Source: Tulasnella sp. 424 (lineage: Eukaryota > Basidiomycota > Agaricomycetes > Cantharellales > Tulasnellaceae). From it: DNA of 64,000 nucleotides. Both the position numbers and the translations under genes were made by a program. The stretch spans positions 36,529-100,528 of the forward strand of contig WSUB01000147.1 of NCBI GenBank assembly GCA_019633425.1, given 5' to 3'. Under the pieces are notes generated by a model. That model searched no databases. It was not told the origin of the DNA and saw only the letters and a list, made by a program, of their open reading frames with translations. Shown piece after piece: positions 23,200-35,676 of the stretch (positions are counted from its first letter, which is position 1; every line of letters starts with the position of its first letter).

Positions 23200-26100
23200 A
23201 TGAATCCCCAGTGGCAGCAGCAGCAACAGCAGCGTCAACAGTTCCAAGCTCCTCAGCAGTATCCTCAACCCACTGGGTTCCAACCCCAGTCATCGTTTGG
23301 TCAATCCCTCGCATCTCAACCGACTGGATTTCAACCAAATGCATACCAGCGTCCTCCACAAGGTCCACCCGTTCCTCCCCTTCCTTCCTCATTCCAACAA
23401 GCCCAGCCTACTGGCTTTGCGGGCGGCGCGTTTGGAGGAGGCTTCCCATCCGCAAATTTCCAGCAGCCTACACCTCAACATTCAGCGGCAGCGTTGCTGA
23501 ACCCCAGTCAGCAATCTCGTTTTCTCAGTCCTTCGCCTGCTACCGGTGGGGCAGGAGGGTTGGCCCCTCAACAAACCGGTCTCGTACCCCAGCAAACGGG
23601 ATGGGGCGGTTCCGCAGGTGGCGGCGGGCTTTCCCCTCTAGTCGCGCAGCCAACAGGGTTCGGCGATCCACTGATGAGAATGATGTCCCAGACCTTCATG
23701 CCTGCCAACACAAGCATGCCGTACGGACCAGGATCAACTCCTCAGTTTGCTGGTCCACCACAGCAAGCTCAAGGACTGAGCCTTCAGCAGTCTGTGCAAC
23801 AGCACAACCAGAATGTTGGGGGTGGCCCAAAGATCTCTTGGGCGCTGACTAAAGATGAGCGTAAAAGCTATGATAATATCTTTAGAGCATGGGATCCCCA
23901 AGGGACCGGCTTCGTCTCCGGCAAAACGGCGTTGGAGGTTTTCGGACAGAGTGGACTGTCTCAAGACGATCTCAGTAAAATATGGTACCGCGCCTCCTCG
24001 TCACATTCATACTGGCCCGATCTGACCTACCATCGCTTACAGGGATCTTGCCGACTCTACGAATCGCGGCTCCCTCAACCTGGCCGAGTTTCACGTCGCA
24101 ATGGGCCTCATCTATCGTGGTACGTATTTGGAACTGTCTCTTTACATCATTGCTTCAGTCAAAGTTAATGCCATATCGTACCAGGTTTGAATGGAGCTCC
24201 GATCCCAGCAGTCCTTCCCCCAGAGCTTGTCCCACCTTCGGAAAAAGACCTCGGAGAGTCCGTCAACTTCCTCAAGGACATTTTATCCAAGGATTCGCAC
24301 GAACGCGCCTCAAATGGTAGCTCGCCAAATCCTCAATATGGCAAAATACGTTCGCTCCATGGAACGCCTGCCGGAGATCCCTTGCGTGGCGGCAGGAAGG
24401 ATGGCGCTGCGTATGTCCACGATGACTCGGACACTCGGGGGCACAGGAGTAATTTGCGGCATCTTGATCGCCGCACTGTTCGTTATGGTGGGGAATCGCC
24501 CGCGTCCGATCTGGACGAGATGAAGCGTCAGTTGCAGTCCGCCTCGTCACAACTGGATTCCCAGATCGAGGCAGAGAATAGCCGGACCAGAGAGGACGAC
24601 GAGCTTGAAGACGAACTCCAAGATCTTAAATATCGTGTCAAGCGGGTCCAGGAAGACCTAGACCGGACCAATCGTGGGCCCCGAAGCGTAAGAAAAGATG
24701 AAGACCGCAGGCGCTTTGAAAGGGAACTCCTGCAGCTCCTCCATGAGAAAATTCCAGAGGTCGAGCGGAGGCTTGAGGAAAGGGAACGCGAGAAGCAAAG
24801 AGACCGAGACGGCTGGCGGCGCGAGCGGGATCGTCGTAACGCGGATAGCTCGAGATACGGGAGAGACCGAAGTGACCGGTACGACACGTACGATCGTGAT
24901 GGCGAAGATGACGATCGGGGTTATATGAGAGGATCCTATGATCGCCGTGAAGATCAAGATTGGGAGAGAGACGAGAGGGACCGAGCACCGAACCGGTCGT
25001 ATTCCTCCTACTCTCGAACAAAGTCACCACCCTCAAGCACTCGGACCCCTCCGCCCCGTTCATCCTCGGCGGTCGGAGGATCAACGCGTTCACCTCCTCC
25101 CACCTCGTCGACGCTCTCAACAGCGTCGGCCCCAGCCATTCCTCCCTCACCCGCCAAGATGACTCCCGCAGAGAAGGCCGCGTTCGTCAAAGCTGAAGCT
25201 CAGCGCCGGATGCAAGAACGTATGAGAGCACTCGGTGTATCTTCGACTCCGGCCGCTTCCACTACATCTCCTGCTGCTCCTGAGGTCGATTCAAGCGTCG
25301 AGGAAAGACTTGCAAGGGAAAGGAAGGAAGCCCAGGAGAAAGCCGAAAAGGCTGAGAGAGAAGCAGAAGAGAGAGAAAGGGCGAGGAGGGCCAGAGTGGA
25401 GGAGGCCAAGGGTATTCTCACTGCACCCGCTTCGACCGCGTCCCCGGCAGCGCCACTCCCACCGCCAGCCGCAGAAGCCACGAGGCCACCTCCCGCTCCT
25501 CCTGTTCCATCGGCACAAGCAGTACCTCGAGCGAAGCCCGCCCCTCCGCCAGTCAAACCTCGAGTGCCGCCTCCTGCTCCGCCAGTTCGTGGAAGGGTCG
25601 CCCCTCAGCCTCCCAAACCTCCCGTTGTGGCTCCTACCCCGCCAGCTCCAGCTCCCGCACAGCCACCTCCAGCACTTCCTTCTGCCCCCACCGAAGAGGA
25701 TGACGAAGATGCAAAACTGGAGGCGGAAATAGCCAGGCTTCGTGAGGCGGCGAAAGTTCGCGCAAATGAGCAAAAGCTTGCGAGGCGCAGGGAACTCGAA
25801 AGACAGCTTGCAGAGGCAAAGAAAGAAGAGGAATTATACAAAGCAACAGCATCGACGCCGCTGGCCGGTCCAAAGGACACAGTTTCGACACCAGTTCAAG
25901 CACCAACCAGTCCTCCTCGAGAGCTTCCCGCCCCGTCTCAGGCTCCGGCTCCAGCCATTCCCTCCGCCTCTCCTGCAGGTAGCACGAACCCGTTCCATAA
26001 GTTTGCGAAGCCCACACCCCAGTCTACACCGACGGTACCAGTTCCTCCAACCTCCAGCAGCACGCCCTCCATCGGGACTGGAACAAATCCTTTCTTCAAT

Positions 26101-29100
26101 CGACAAGCACAACCCCCGGCGCCGCCACCGCCACCACCACCAGCCCCGACAGTGTTGCCTCCAATCTCGACAGTATCCCCTCCCAAACCTGCCCCTCCCG
26201 CACCCGTGCTGTCAGCTCCCAAGACAATAATGCGGCCTTCCAGCACTCCCATACCTGCCCCGAAAACCAAGCTTGCCCAAGCAGATGATACGGATGACGA
26301 ATGGGATGTACCTAAAGAAAAAGACGACGACAGTGACAGCTCCGAGGAAGAATTCGTGAACCGAGCGGCCATGAACAAAATTGCAGATCGGATTTTTGGC
26401 TCAGGTGGTGCCCCGCCTCGACCACAGAGCGCTGCTCCTGCTCTCGCTCAACAGCAGGCTGCTGGAATAGCTCCCCCTCCCCCTCCTCCGCCCCCGATGA
26501 CAGCACCTCCTACCGCCGCACCTCAACTTCCGTTTGTTGCCGCATCGCCGCCGGTCGCTCCGCCCCCGCCCCCGCCAGCACCAGCACCAGCCACATCTGC
26601 GCCAGCACCTTCAAGTGGGGGGGACCGAAATGCGCTATTCGCAGCGATCCAAGGAGGCAAGAAGCTTAAGAAAGCGGTTACAAATGATAGAAGCGCTGCA
26701 CCTGTTTCGGGAAGAGTCGTCGGAGATGCCGCACCACCAGCTCACATTAGCGACGTCCCGCGTGCAGTTTCTCCACCCTCTGCGTTTAGTCCTGAAGCCG
26801 CACCCGCCTCCCAAACCTTAGGTTCGCAGCTTTCGAACAAATCGGATAATAGGCAGTCCGTTGATTGGTTCGCAGGATTAGCTGCCGATGGAGGCATTGT
26901 CAGCAAGCCCTCACAGTCAATGCAAGCCATGGAAAGTTATCCTGAAGAACCCGAAGAATCCGTCCCTCACATCACAATTAACGATCATGATACCACGTCG
27001 GATGATCTTGCCGATGTAGATCTTACCAAAGGCATGTTACCAGCGATTCGTAGTACGCTTGTTTTTTCGGTATCTAACGGTCTGCCCTTCAGAGCATCGT
27101 ACCAGGACTTTGTACGCATACGAAGCGCAGAGAGCAGAAGAAATTTGTTAGTCTTGGTTAAAAAAATACTCCTGCAGGCGAAAAAGGCTGACACCGCAAT
27201 CAGCATTCCGCGAAAATCAGGTTATTCTAGCACACCCTTCCAAATCAGGGGATGTTTGGTGGTATGGCAGCCTCGTACGAGGAGGACCGAAAGGGTTCTT
27301 CCCCAATACATACGTCCAAGTGATCGATCAAGGTACGCATTTTGGATGATTCTTTCAACTTAACTAACGTATTGGCTCTGCAGTTGCTCAAGCCAGAGCT
27401 CTGTTCTCGTACAGCGCCACCACCCCGGAAGAAATGTCTTTCAGCGAGGGCGATACACTCGATATAATCGACAGGAGCGAAGCGGATTGGTGGAGAACCG
27501 AGAAGGATGGCAGTATTCTGATGGTCCCAGCCTCATATTTAGAGCTCCATGGTTAGTTGTTGTCTTTCGGAACACCCCACCTTGCTCGATCTGATTGAGT
27601 CCATCCTCCCGTTCCTTCTTCGTACGATCGGACGTAGGCTAAAAACACCCCTTCTTTTTCTTTTGTTTCACGCCATACGTACACCATCTTAATCGCATCG
27701 ACTGTTGTCCATTCCGTTACCGCTCGGGGTCATTCGTCTCTTGATCATGAACATTGTGATTCTTTCTGTAGAAAACCTCCCCGCTTCCTTGGTTGAAGAA
27801 GAGTCGAGACAGGTTCCAATGAACCCTCCGAAAAGGACAGCTCCATCACCACCTCGACGGGAGGCGGCGCATGCTAGCGAGATTTCCTCTGACGACTCGG
27901 ACGAGTATATGTCTGTCGCCTCTGGCGATGACGATGACAAGGAAACGTCTGGGGATAGAAAGGCTGAAGCGGAGGCAAGGGCTCTAGAGCGTCAGCGTGT
28001 TTTGGAAGCCGCAGGTCTCATAATCAAGCCTGCTGACGCATCAGCTCCTCCAAGGCCGCCTCGCAAACATCGACCACCTCCCAGGGTCCCCGATAGATCC
28101 TCCAAAGGAGCGCCTGAAAACATCTCTACAAGCCAGATTGAAAGGGATCTTCCTGAAATCCCGAAAGGCGAGGAACCTGCGATGCGTCTCGAGGACGCAT
28201 ACGATCGTTATGAAGCTTTCCGTCGGCGACAGCAAGAGATACCTCCACCAGGAAATCGTTCGTCAATTATTTCCACATCCTCCCTTGAATCTTCGCCGGT
28301 GGTCAGCTCTCCAACCGGCACCGTGTTCTCGCTGCAAGCTCCTTCGATAGCCCAGTCTACTTCCAGCTCGGGAGGCGAAACCGCACGGCACGGGGCCTCT
28401 GCTTTCCTGCATTCATTCCTTGGACGCCGAACACCGGGTCCTGACAAGAAGAGTCTCACGATATCAGCTCCCACAATCAGTGCTCCAATACCCATCACCG
28501 GAGAAATCCCTCGCACACCAAGTCCTGGATTTGGCACCTCTTGGTCAAGTCTAGTAGACAAGGATGTCCTTCAAGGCATCCCACCTGCCGAGCGCAGACG
28601 CCAAGAGGCCATCTTTGAACTGATCGTAACGGAAGGCGCCTACGTCCGAGACTTACAGCTCATCGTGGAGGTGTTTTACACCAGTCTCATCGATGCTTTG
28701 GACCAGAAGGCCACCACGGTCATATTTGCGAACGTTGAAGATATCCTTTTGTGCAATACGGTATGTCCGCGAATTTCGGCGAATTGTCTGCCCGAGTCCG
28801 AGGTTAAGACCTCTTGCAGTCGTTTTACAGTGCTCTGGAAGAGCGGCAGAAAGACTGCCGGCTGTACATGGATCAAGTCGGCGATATCCTGCAAGCTTAC
28901 ATGGGTAACATGGCTGTCTACACGGTTCGTATCCCTTGGCAGTTGGCAGACGAGCACTATCACCTGACAACAGCTCCAGCCGTACTGCGTTAACCAGTCT
29001 ACTGCCACCAAGATTCTCCAGACAATAAGAGCTTCCAATCCCGACGTTGCTTCTTGCTTACAGGTCAGAAGGATAGCATCATTAGCGAAGCTGGCGTAAC

Positions 29101-30084
29101 TGACGGGTTGGTCGTTCCAGAGACTAAAAGACGATCCCGTCTGCCGTAATCTTGATCTATCTAGCTACCTCTTGATTCCGAGTGAGTCAAAATTACTGCT
29201 AGTGTGATTTGGGGCCCGCGCTGATTCTCGACCGGACTCGCAGTGCAACGCATCACCCGATATCCGCTCCTTTTGCGCCAGGTTTGCGTACCTCCAGATG
29301 TTGCGTCTGACTCTTACTAACCATTCGATATGCCGGGATGCTATTACAGATTCTTAACTACACCCAAAGCGAGATAGAGCGACAGCAGCTCGAATGGGCA
29401 ATAACTACGACGGAGAAGATTCTGGACTCGATCAACGAGACTATTCGGGAAAACGAGGGGTCCGAGCGACTCGCGGAGATTTCTCGTGACTTATATATAG
29501 GAGAAGGGTAGGTGAAGTTTTCACTCAACCTTTGGCTTTGAGAGATCAGAAGGTACCAACCTGCATATTCAGGCGTCTAGATTTGACTGCACGTACCAAA
29601 TATTTGGGAAAGCGAAAACTCGTAAAGGAAGGAGAAGTTACGAAGGCGAAGAGCGGTAGAAAGCTGCAAATTGTTCTGTGTAATGACGTTCTGGTGTTGA
29701 TGGACGCCAGCGCCCATTCTCTATATCGCATGGTAAGAGTCGCAGGAATTCTAACTGATCGAATCTATCCTAAGGACCGTTCTGATTTCAGCCCATCCCA
29801 CTTTCCGAGCTCAAGGTCCGGGAAACTCCTGGAGAGAGAGGTGAGAGGAGTCTTGTACGCACCGCATAGGAGTCTAATTCCCAAATCCAATTCGTGCAGA
29901 CGATCTTGGATTTCAACTTGTTCTAGCTTATCCAAGAGGAGGGGACATTATTTCTGTCAAGGCCGCTTCCGCTCGTGATTGTCATCAGTGGATGCAGGCC
30001 ATCTCCCAGGCCAGCGAATACTGCAAATCAGTCGAGCGGCGGGCGGAACAGCGAAAATCTAGATCATCAGGAATCGGCTACTGA
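23200..30084 (+). CDS. CIN1: Intersectin/Cin1-like scaffold: EH, coiled coil, WH2-like, 2x SH3, DH-PH
   Basis: Probable endocytic scaffold linking coat, actin and Rho-GTPase signalling, as for Cryptococcus Cin1 and animal intersectins. Fifteen exons: 23200-23984, 24043-24119, 24185-27031, 27093-27146, 27204-27332, 27384-27551, 27772-28760, 28820-28924, 28980-29063, 29121-29181, 29244-29281, 29350-29507, 29573-29732, 29792-29840, 29900-30084; 5889 nt, 1962 residues. Gln-rich N-terminus with PTGF-type repeats; one EH domain about 213-310 ('FRAWDPQGTGFVSG', 'IWDLADSTNRGSLNLAEF'); coiled coils about 390-500 and 610-840; Pro-rich region; WH2-like 'RNALFAAIQGGKKLKKA' near 1101; SH3 about 1240-1297 ('DVWWYGSLVRGGPKGFFP') and 1298-1354; RhoGEF DH about 1629-1830 ('QRITRYPLLLRQ'); PH to about 1950. 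Intron 27032-27092 needs a GC donor. Only one EH is seen, where Pan1-type proteins have two. Confidence 0.92.
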
Positions 30085-30338
30085 CAAAATAGTCGTGAAT
30101 ACCTGTTTGAGCTCCTTGCTTTGACCTTATTAACAAACTGTTTGATTTGTATCCTGTATCCGATTCCTTAACTCTTATGCACTCTCATTGCTCTTCCTGC
30201 CTTCCGAATTGACCAAATAGGGGAACCTGGTCACGCAGTGCTGTGCCATCAATCTAAATATTTGCATTGTCTCGAATCTACGTGCAAGATGATGAAGCAT
30301 AATAATACTCTGATCAAGCTATTTCATACTCATGAGAG

Positions 30339-33300
30339 TTATCTGGGAATGTCAAAGCCCATCTTCAGCAGGAGAGGCCCCTTTCCACCGAACAAGGACG
30401 CGGAGTTTGAGTTTGAGGAGCTCGCAACGCAACAGTCATGCTCTCGAACAATCTTCTTGATGGCGACTGCTGTGGAAATATCGCGTTTCATAACGGCGAT
30501 GTACCTTTGCCTCAGCTCACTGCGCTGCACTCTGAGTTCGTCAGCAACGTTGCTAAGATATTCTTGCCCAGTCACACTGTATGCGGTAGATGGGAGGAGC
30601 TAATTCAGTCTAAATCTGATACCACTGCAAAGGATATCCTTACTTTTGCTCCTGTATGTCCTCTAGGTCCGTGCGAGCCTGTTGGAGTACAGAGTCCCTA
30701 GCCATGCGTACCTCAAGGCGAACTCCTTGGAATTTCCGACCAAGACCCTCAGCAATATCCTAGAGTCGATTTCGTTACCAGAATGCTCGGATATCATGAA
30801 AGGAAGCCACTGACAGTCTGGATCTTCCCCAATACCTATCGTACACCAGCTGTCAATATGGTCTGCCCCAGTCTTCGTAGATACCCTAGAAATCGCACCT
30901 CAAGGATAGGCTGACAGTCATCTTGCGAAGAATGGAATTCTGATTGTTGTTTGACAGCACCCACACTAGGAGCTCCCTTTGAGGTGGCCGCAGCATGAGA
31001 GATCAGCTTTAACGCGCGTGGTCGCCTCTGGTACATGGCATCGGCATCCGGGAAGGGAGTAATATCGCGCACAGAGTCGAATTTCATGGGCTGGTCTTGC
31101 AGCAGAGAATATTTTCCAGGCATCGTGAATGTTGGTATCTCCAGGGTCGTGTGGTCGCGCTTCCTCGCGGAATCCAAGGGGGCCTTGCTAGCAGGAGCGA
31201 CATCTTCGGCAAGTGACACATGCTTTCGTTCCAGTTACTGAGCCGACCATCTAAGGAACACCAAAATCAACTTGCACGAACCTTTACCTGCGGATTAACT
31301 TTGGTAGAGGATGGAGGCCCGGCAATCTCCGCACTGGGATTAGCCTATTTTAAGATGTTAAGTGAACGCAACCTCTAAGCGAAGAACACAAAATTGTCAC
31401 GTGGTCGAGGCTGATGCAGGTAGACCTGAGTCGTTTCCCTGCGATATTATGGGCTTCTCCAGTCGTGACTCCTTTTGGGGACGACAACTTAGCCATGACG
31501 TCAAAGGACCAGAGATCTCCAGCCACGTTATTATTAGTCTGTTGAACGCCGGGGGACGGCTGCAAAAGATCAAGTCAACTTTTCGGTGGAATAAGCCACG
31601 CAAGTTTTCAATTCTCACAAGCAGAAGATCCATCATCGGTTCGGGTCGTGGTTTTGCAAGCAAGCCAGGGCATTTCAGGGAAACTTCCAGTTCCTGCTGA
31701 GCGTTATCAGATAGCGTCTATACATTAAGAAGTGATACGTACTGCCTTCGCCTGGCTAACGTCCTCCAGAGCTGTTGGGTGGGCTTCTGGGCTAGGCGGT
31801 GACCTATTACCGATAACGTCCGAGAGAAATTTGTGCGGAGGGGTATTTCGTCTGGAAGTGCGGCGTTTAACTGGTAGTTCTTCATCAGGACTGGCTCCCT
31901 TTGAACGCTGCTTTAGCAAGGGCTGAGTCTCCGAGACCAGGACATCCCGACGACGTGGAGGCCGTCGAAGTGTTGCCGTTCGACTGGATCGAACGCTTGG
32001 AGGTCGTACAGGTTCATGGGCTGGCTGAGCATCGGATGCAGGTTTACTTGAAAGCTTTCCTATTTCCTTTATGTGCTCCGCGATGGGACTCGAAGGCGAG
32101 ACCGCTTCCTCGGGAACCCTTTCTTGGATCATTGCGAACTCCGAAGATTTATGACCAGCCACTTGTTTCTGAGCAGGCAAGCGTTGTGGCTCTGGGCTCG
32201 CATCTTCAGCAACGGGTTTCGGTGGAAGTTGTTGAGCCCCACTTAGTGGTGAGGGTCGGGGAGAAAGCTCTGCAATAAACCCCCTGACGGATGAAGGGCT
32301 TTCGAGTGTGGGTACCTGAGCGCTTTTGGACGGACAGGGCAGGGCGGGCGGCCACTTCGGTTCGCTGTTCGAGTATCCCGGGCTGACCAGGATTTTCATT
32401 CCTACGTTTCCCTGAACGCCGTGGCCGGCTGCGGCGTTTCGTGAGAGCATGGCATTGTTCTGCTTCGTGTCGAATGGCGGATCTTGGAATTGCAGCCTCG
32501 GGCTATTGGATGTCGGCGTGGAGAGCGATGGAAGTGCGTGGGTCTCCTTGACCGAAGAATGACTGAGGAAAACTACAAAACTGGCTGAATTAGCTATGCA
32601 CTAATGATGCTACACTCATCGACTCACGGGAACGAATATCTTCTCCGCATTTCTAGAGGTAGGTAAAGTTGGTGAGCCCGGTCCAAATCAGCAATGGTGC
32701 TACAAACCTCTGCTTTGTTCACGTGCGTCATAGATATAGGAGTTACCGAGGTAACTACTCTATGGAGAATCTTCTCATTTGGAGTGGGCACCAGATCTTG
32801 CATCCTAGTCGCCTATCGCAGACCGAAAGGTTACTTCGTGCAGCGTGATGGAATGAAACACACGAACCAATGACCGACTTCGAATCACCATGTGTAGCTT
32901 TGGCAAATCGTCTTTGCGAATATCAAACCGTACCACATGGGGAGGTGGAATTTTGGCAACTATGACCTCTCCAGAGACTATAGGAAGCTCGCTCAAGCTC
33001 AGAATGACCTGTATCATGGGCTCTACCGAGAGACCATTAGGCTATAATACTGCAGAAGAGTGAGACGCGCATACTTTTGGCTTGAGACTGGAGGAGTCGA
33101 AGCTGACGTATACTCGACAATGGCACTTCCATCGAGACTATCGCACCGTCTCCCTATAGAATGATGCCAAGAAGATGCCAGATCAGTAAATCTCGGGGAA
33201 CTGCAACGTAAGCTTACAGATTCGTTTGGAACGGGTATGAAAATCGACGATTGGTCAATGTAAGCTACGCTTTGGTCTTGGGGTAGATCGATGAAACGTC

Positions 33301-34650
33301 CGATGGATCTTAGCGTACTGATCTGGAAGCCCTGTGGCCTGATGATCTAGGACGTCAGAGCAACTAATCAATCATGATGAACGACGGTGAAACGCATACT
33401 TCCGGTCGTTCGCCGCTCCCATAGTTTGGTATAGCGAAGCAAATATCTGGTTATCAAGGATCAGAAAAGGAGTACTAAGCATGGCAATAACGCACCCGAG
33501 GTATTTCACTCTCCTCAGCGTCCGAGATTATTTGGTTCAGCCGTTGGGCTGCCTTGGGGCCAAATGTTTCGAGCGTCGCTGGATTGTGGAATAGCTCCTT
33601 CAGATACGCGTTGCGAAGAAGTGGAGCGGATGATCTTGGTCTTAGCACAGAAATTAGCTCAAAAAGTGTTTCGAGGAGAGGGTAGTCTTATAAACGAGCC
33701 ATGTCAAATTCTAGCTGAAGGATTTGAAAAAATGTGTACCGTCGGTGGCTGCAAGTAATTTCCCGATGCGTGTGCTGCTTAAAAGCACGTTGATTAGAAT
33801 TATATGGAGCAGAGAAAGTAAAAAGTACTGACGCTCCGAGTATTTTTTCGTCCAGAAGCCGAGCCTTGTTCGCTTTATGGTTGGTCGCCGAGTCGGTCAA
33901 GAGCGAGCATATCTAAGGCCAACGTTTATACGAAAGTTTGGCGGCGCGACAAATGGTCAAACACAGACCTGTCCTCTAAAGTTTGCTCTGAGGCTCATTG
34001 CTCGTTCCTGATAAAGCATCGGACAGAGGACCGGATACAGCTTTTCGCCGATGAGTTTACGATCTTGAACGGACAGGTCATCAGTCCCCCTAGGATTCGA
34101 AAGTGCCCAATGAAGCAGTTAATAAATTACCCGAGTGAGTGTTTTGAACGTATTCCTATGGAGAGCTTATGTTGAGCATACGAAAACACAACCATTAGAA
34201 AGGAATCTTACTGAAAGACCCTCGAGCACACCGAGATCGACAACACGTTCCCAGGATAGTTGGCCATCACGACCAGGGGAGTCTGGAGTGAGATAAGCAG
34301 ATAAGTGAGTGTTGTAAACTGCATTGATGAGTGATGCAGCCAGTTCGAGAGCGTCTCTTGGATGCGCTTCGTAGATAGGAATAATATGAACATTGAAGGC
34401 TTTCGTGATGGAAAGTTGAACGAGAGAAACTTCAGAGACTTTATCACTTGGAGTCTGGGGGTATAGAGAGGTAAAGGTTTTTAGGGTCCCAACCAGCCAA
34501 GGGAAGGGAGGTTGAGGGACGCACAAGTTTAAACAGCTTCTCCAGGGACATGGCGATCGAGGATACAGCGTTCTTGAGCTTGGGTTTCTTAGAAGTAAGC
34601 TTCCTAAGACTTGCTAGAGCAGCATCAATGGATCCCTTGTACGTCTCCAT
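30339..34650 (-). CDS. Candidate SYCP2/Red1-like meiotic axis protein
   Basis: Twenty short exons join in phase to 3195 nt, 1064 residues: 34525-34650, 34212-34454, 34131-34165, 33969-34089, 33789-33912, 33496-33686, 33400-33446, 33218-33338, 33075-33153, 32868-33022, 32708-32812, 32628-32652, 31743-32572, 31619-31696, 31401-31559, 31288-31344, 30899-31222, 30815-30835, 30644-30759, 30339-30576. Residues 1-280 are all-helical, ARM-like ('LETLFELISVLRPRSSAPLL', 'AQRLNQIISDAEE'). Residues 296-450 read as a PH-like beta domain ('GFQISTLRSIGRFIDLP', 'IRQLRLLQSQAK', 'PPPHVVRFDIRKDDLPKLHM'). Residues 450-935 are Pro/Ser-rich and probably disordered. The last 120 form a coiled coil ('EGLGRKFQGVRLEVRMARDS', 'ELRVQRSELRQRYIAVMKRD'). 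This is the SYCP2/Red1 layout; identity is inferred from architecture, not sequence matching. Exons 3, 5 and 6 are the least certain. Confidence 0.55.
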
Positions 34651-34782
34651 CGGGCTAAGGGCAATGGGCAAAAGGATGTGAGTGCTGGTAGAGGGTTGGG
34701 TTGGAGGCGGAGGAAAAAGCGAACACAGCACGTGATCCATTCCATTCGTCATTCCCGCGATTCTTCTCTCCACCATCTGGCC

Positions 34783-35533
34783 ATGGGCAACGCAGCTTCA
34801 AAATCGACTCGAAAGCTTCCTACAAAGCCACCTGCCTGGTCTGGTGCCCGATCTCCCGTAGCTCCTCACCCGGAAACTACCAACCGCGTTCTGCAGCCGC
34901 ACGGAACAACGCCGCGAGCCAGCGAAACCAAAACTGAGGGTGAGTAAATATACCATCAGGTTCAAATGGCCAGGCTGAACACAGATATGTTTCGTTGAAG
35001 AAATATACGCCGATGGAAAGGATCCACATCTCCTAGTCAACCTGAGTCGGATAGGACCTGTCGATGTTAAACATGCGGCGCAGAACCTTCAAACGGTATG
35101 TCTCGCTTCCGGGGAGCTGCAAATCGTAGACTGACCATGCTTCATGACGGATGATTAGTCAAATAGCATACGAAAATCCGTAGAAGCTCGTAGAGAGTCT
35201 GAGGCTGAAGCTCTAGCCCCGAGCCGGACGCGAAACCGATTGTTAACAACCGAACTGGTCGACCTATTGGAGGAACGCAAGACGACATCTAGAGTAAAGA
35301 TGGGCGCACTGGCAGCAAAATATGGCTTGGATACCGAAGTCTTGGAAACTATCGCGAGACATGTTAATAGTCCAAGTGGCGGGGAAACCGTTGTTAGCCG
35401 CGCACTTACAACGGAGGGGGAACAGTTCATGCTGACAAAGGTAGAGAGACTCTTCCGTAAGTTGGATGCCCTAAAGACTGACTCAAACGTTACGCAGGCT
35501 GTTTGGGTACATCCACCGAACTCGAGTACTTAA
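34783..35533 (+). CDS. Unknown protein with N-myristoylation signal
   Basis: Exons 34783-34939, 35001-35095, 35159-35533; 627 nt, 208 residues. The start 'MGNAASKSTRKLPTK' fits an N-myristoyltransferase substrate (Gly2, Ser6) followed by a basic patch, so membrane attachment is likely. Residues 20-50 are Pro/Thr-rich. The rest is helical with a conserved feel: 'GKDPHLLVNLSRIGPVDVKH', 'RLLTTELVDLLEERKT', 'ALAAKYGLDTEVLETIARHV', then 'SRALTTEGEQFMLTKVERLF'. I do not recognise the family with confidence. Start codons of this gene and the SYCP2/Red1-like gene are 132 nt apart and divergent. Confidence 0.75.
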
Positions 35534-35676
35534 GCACCAATAAATCATCATTCACGATTCTCTAAACGAGACAGAATGCCAAAGCAGGTAGTAAGACAAC
35601 AGATAAGAATGGTACACGAGGCGTGAAAAAAGGCTCAGGAACAAGGCAAAAGGTGAAGTCGAATCAAGGAGCGAGT

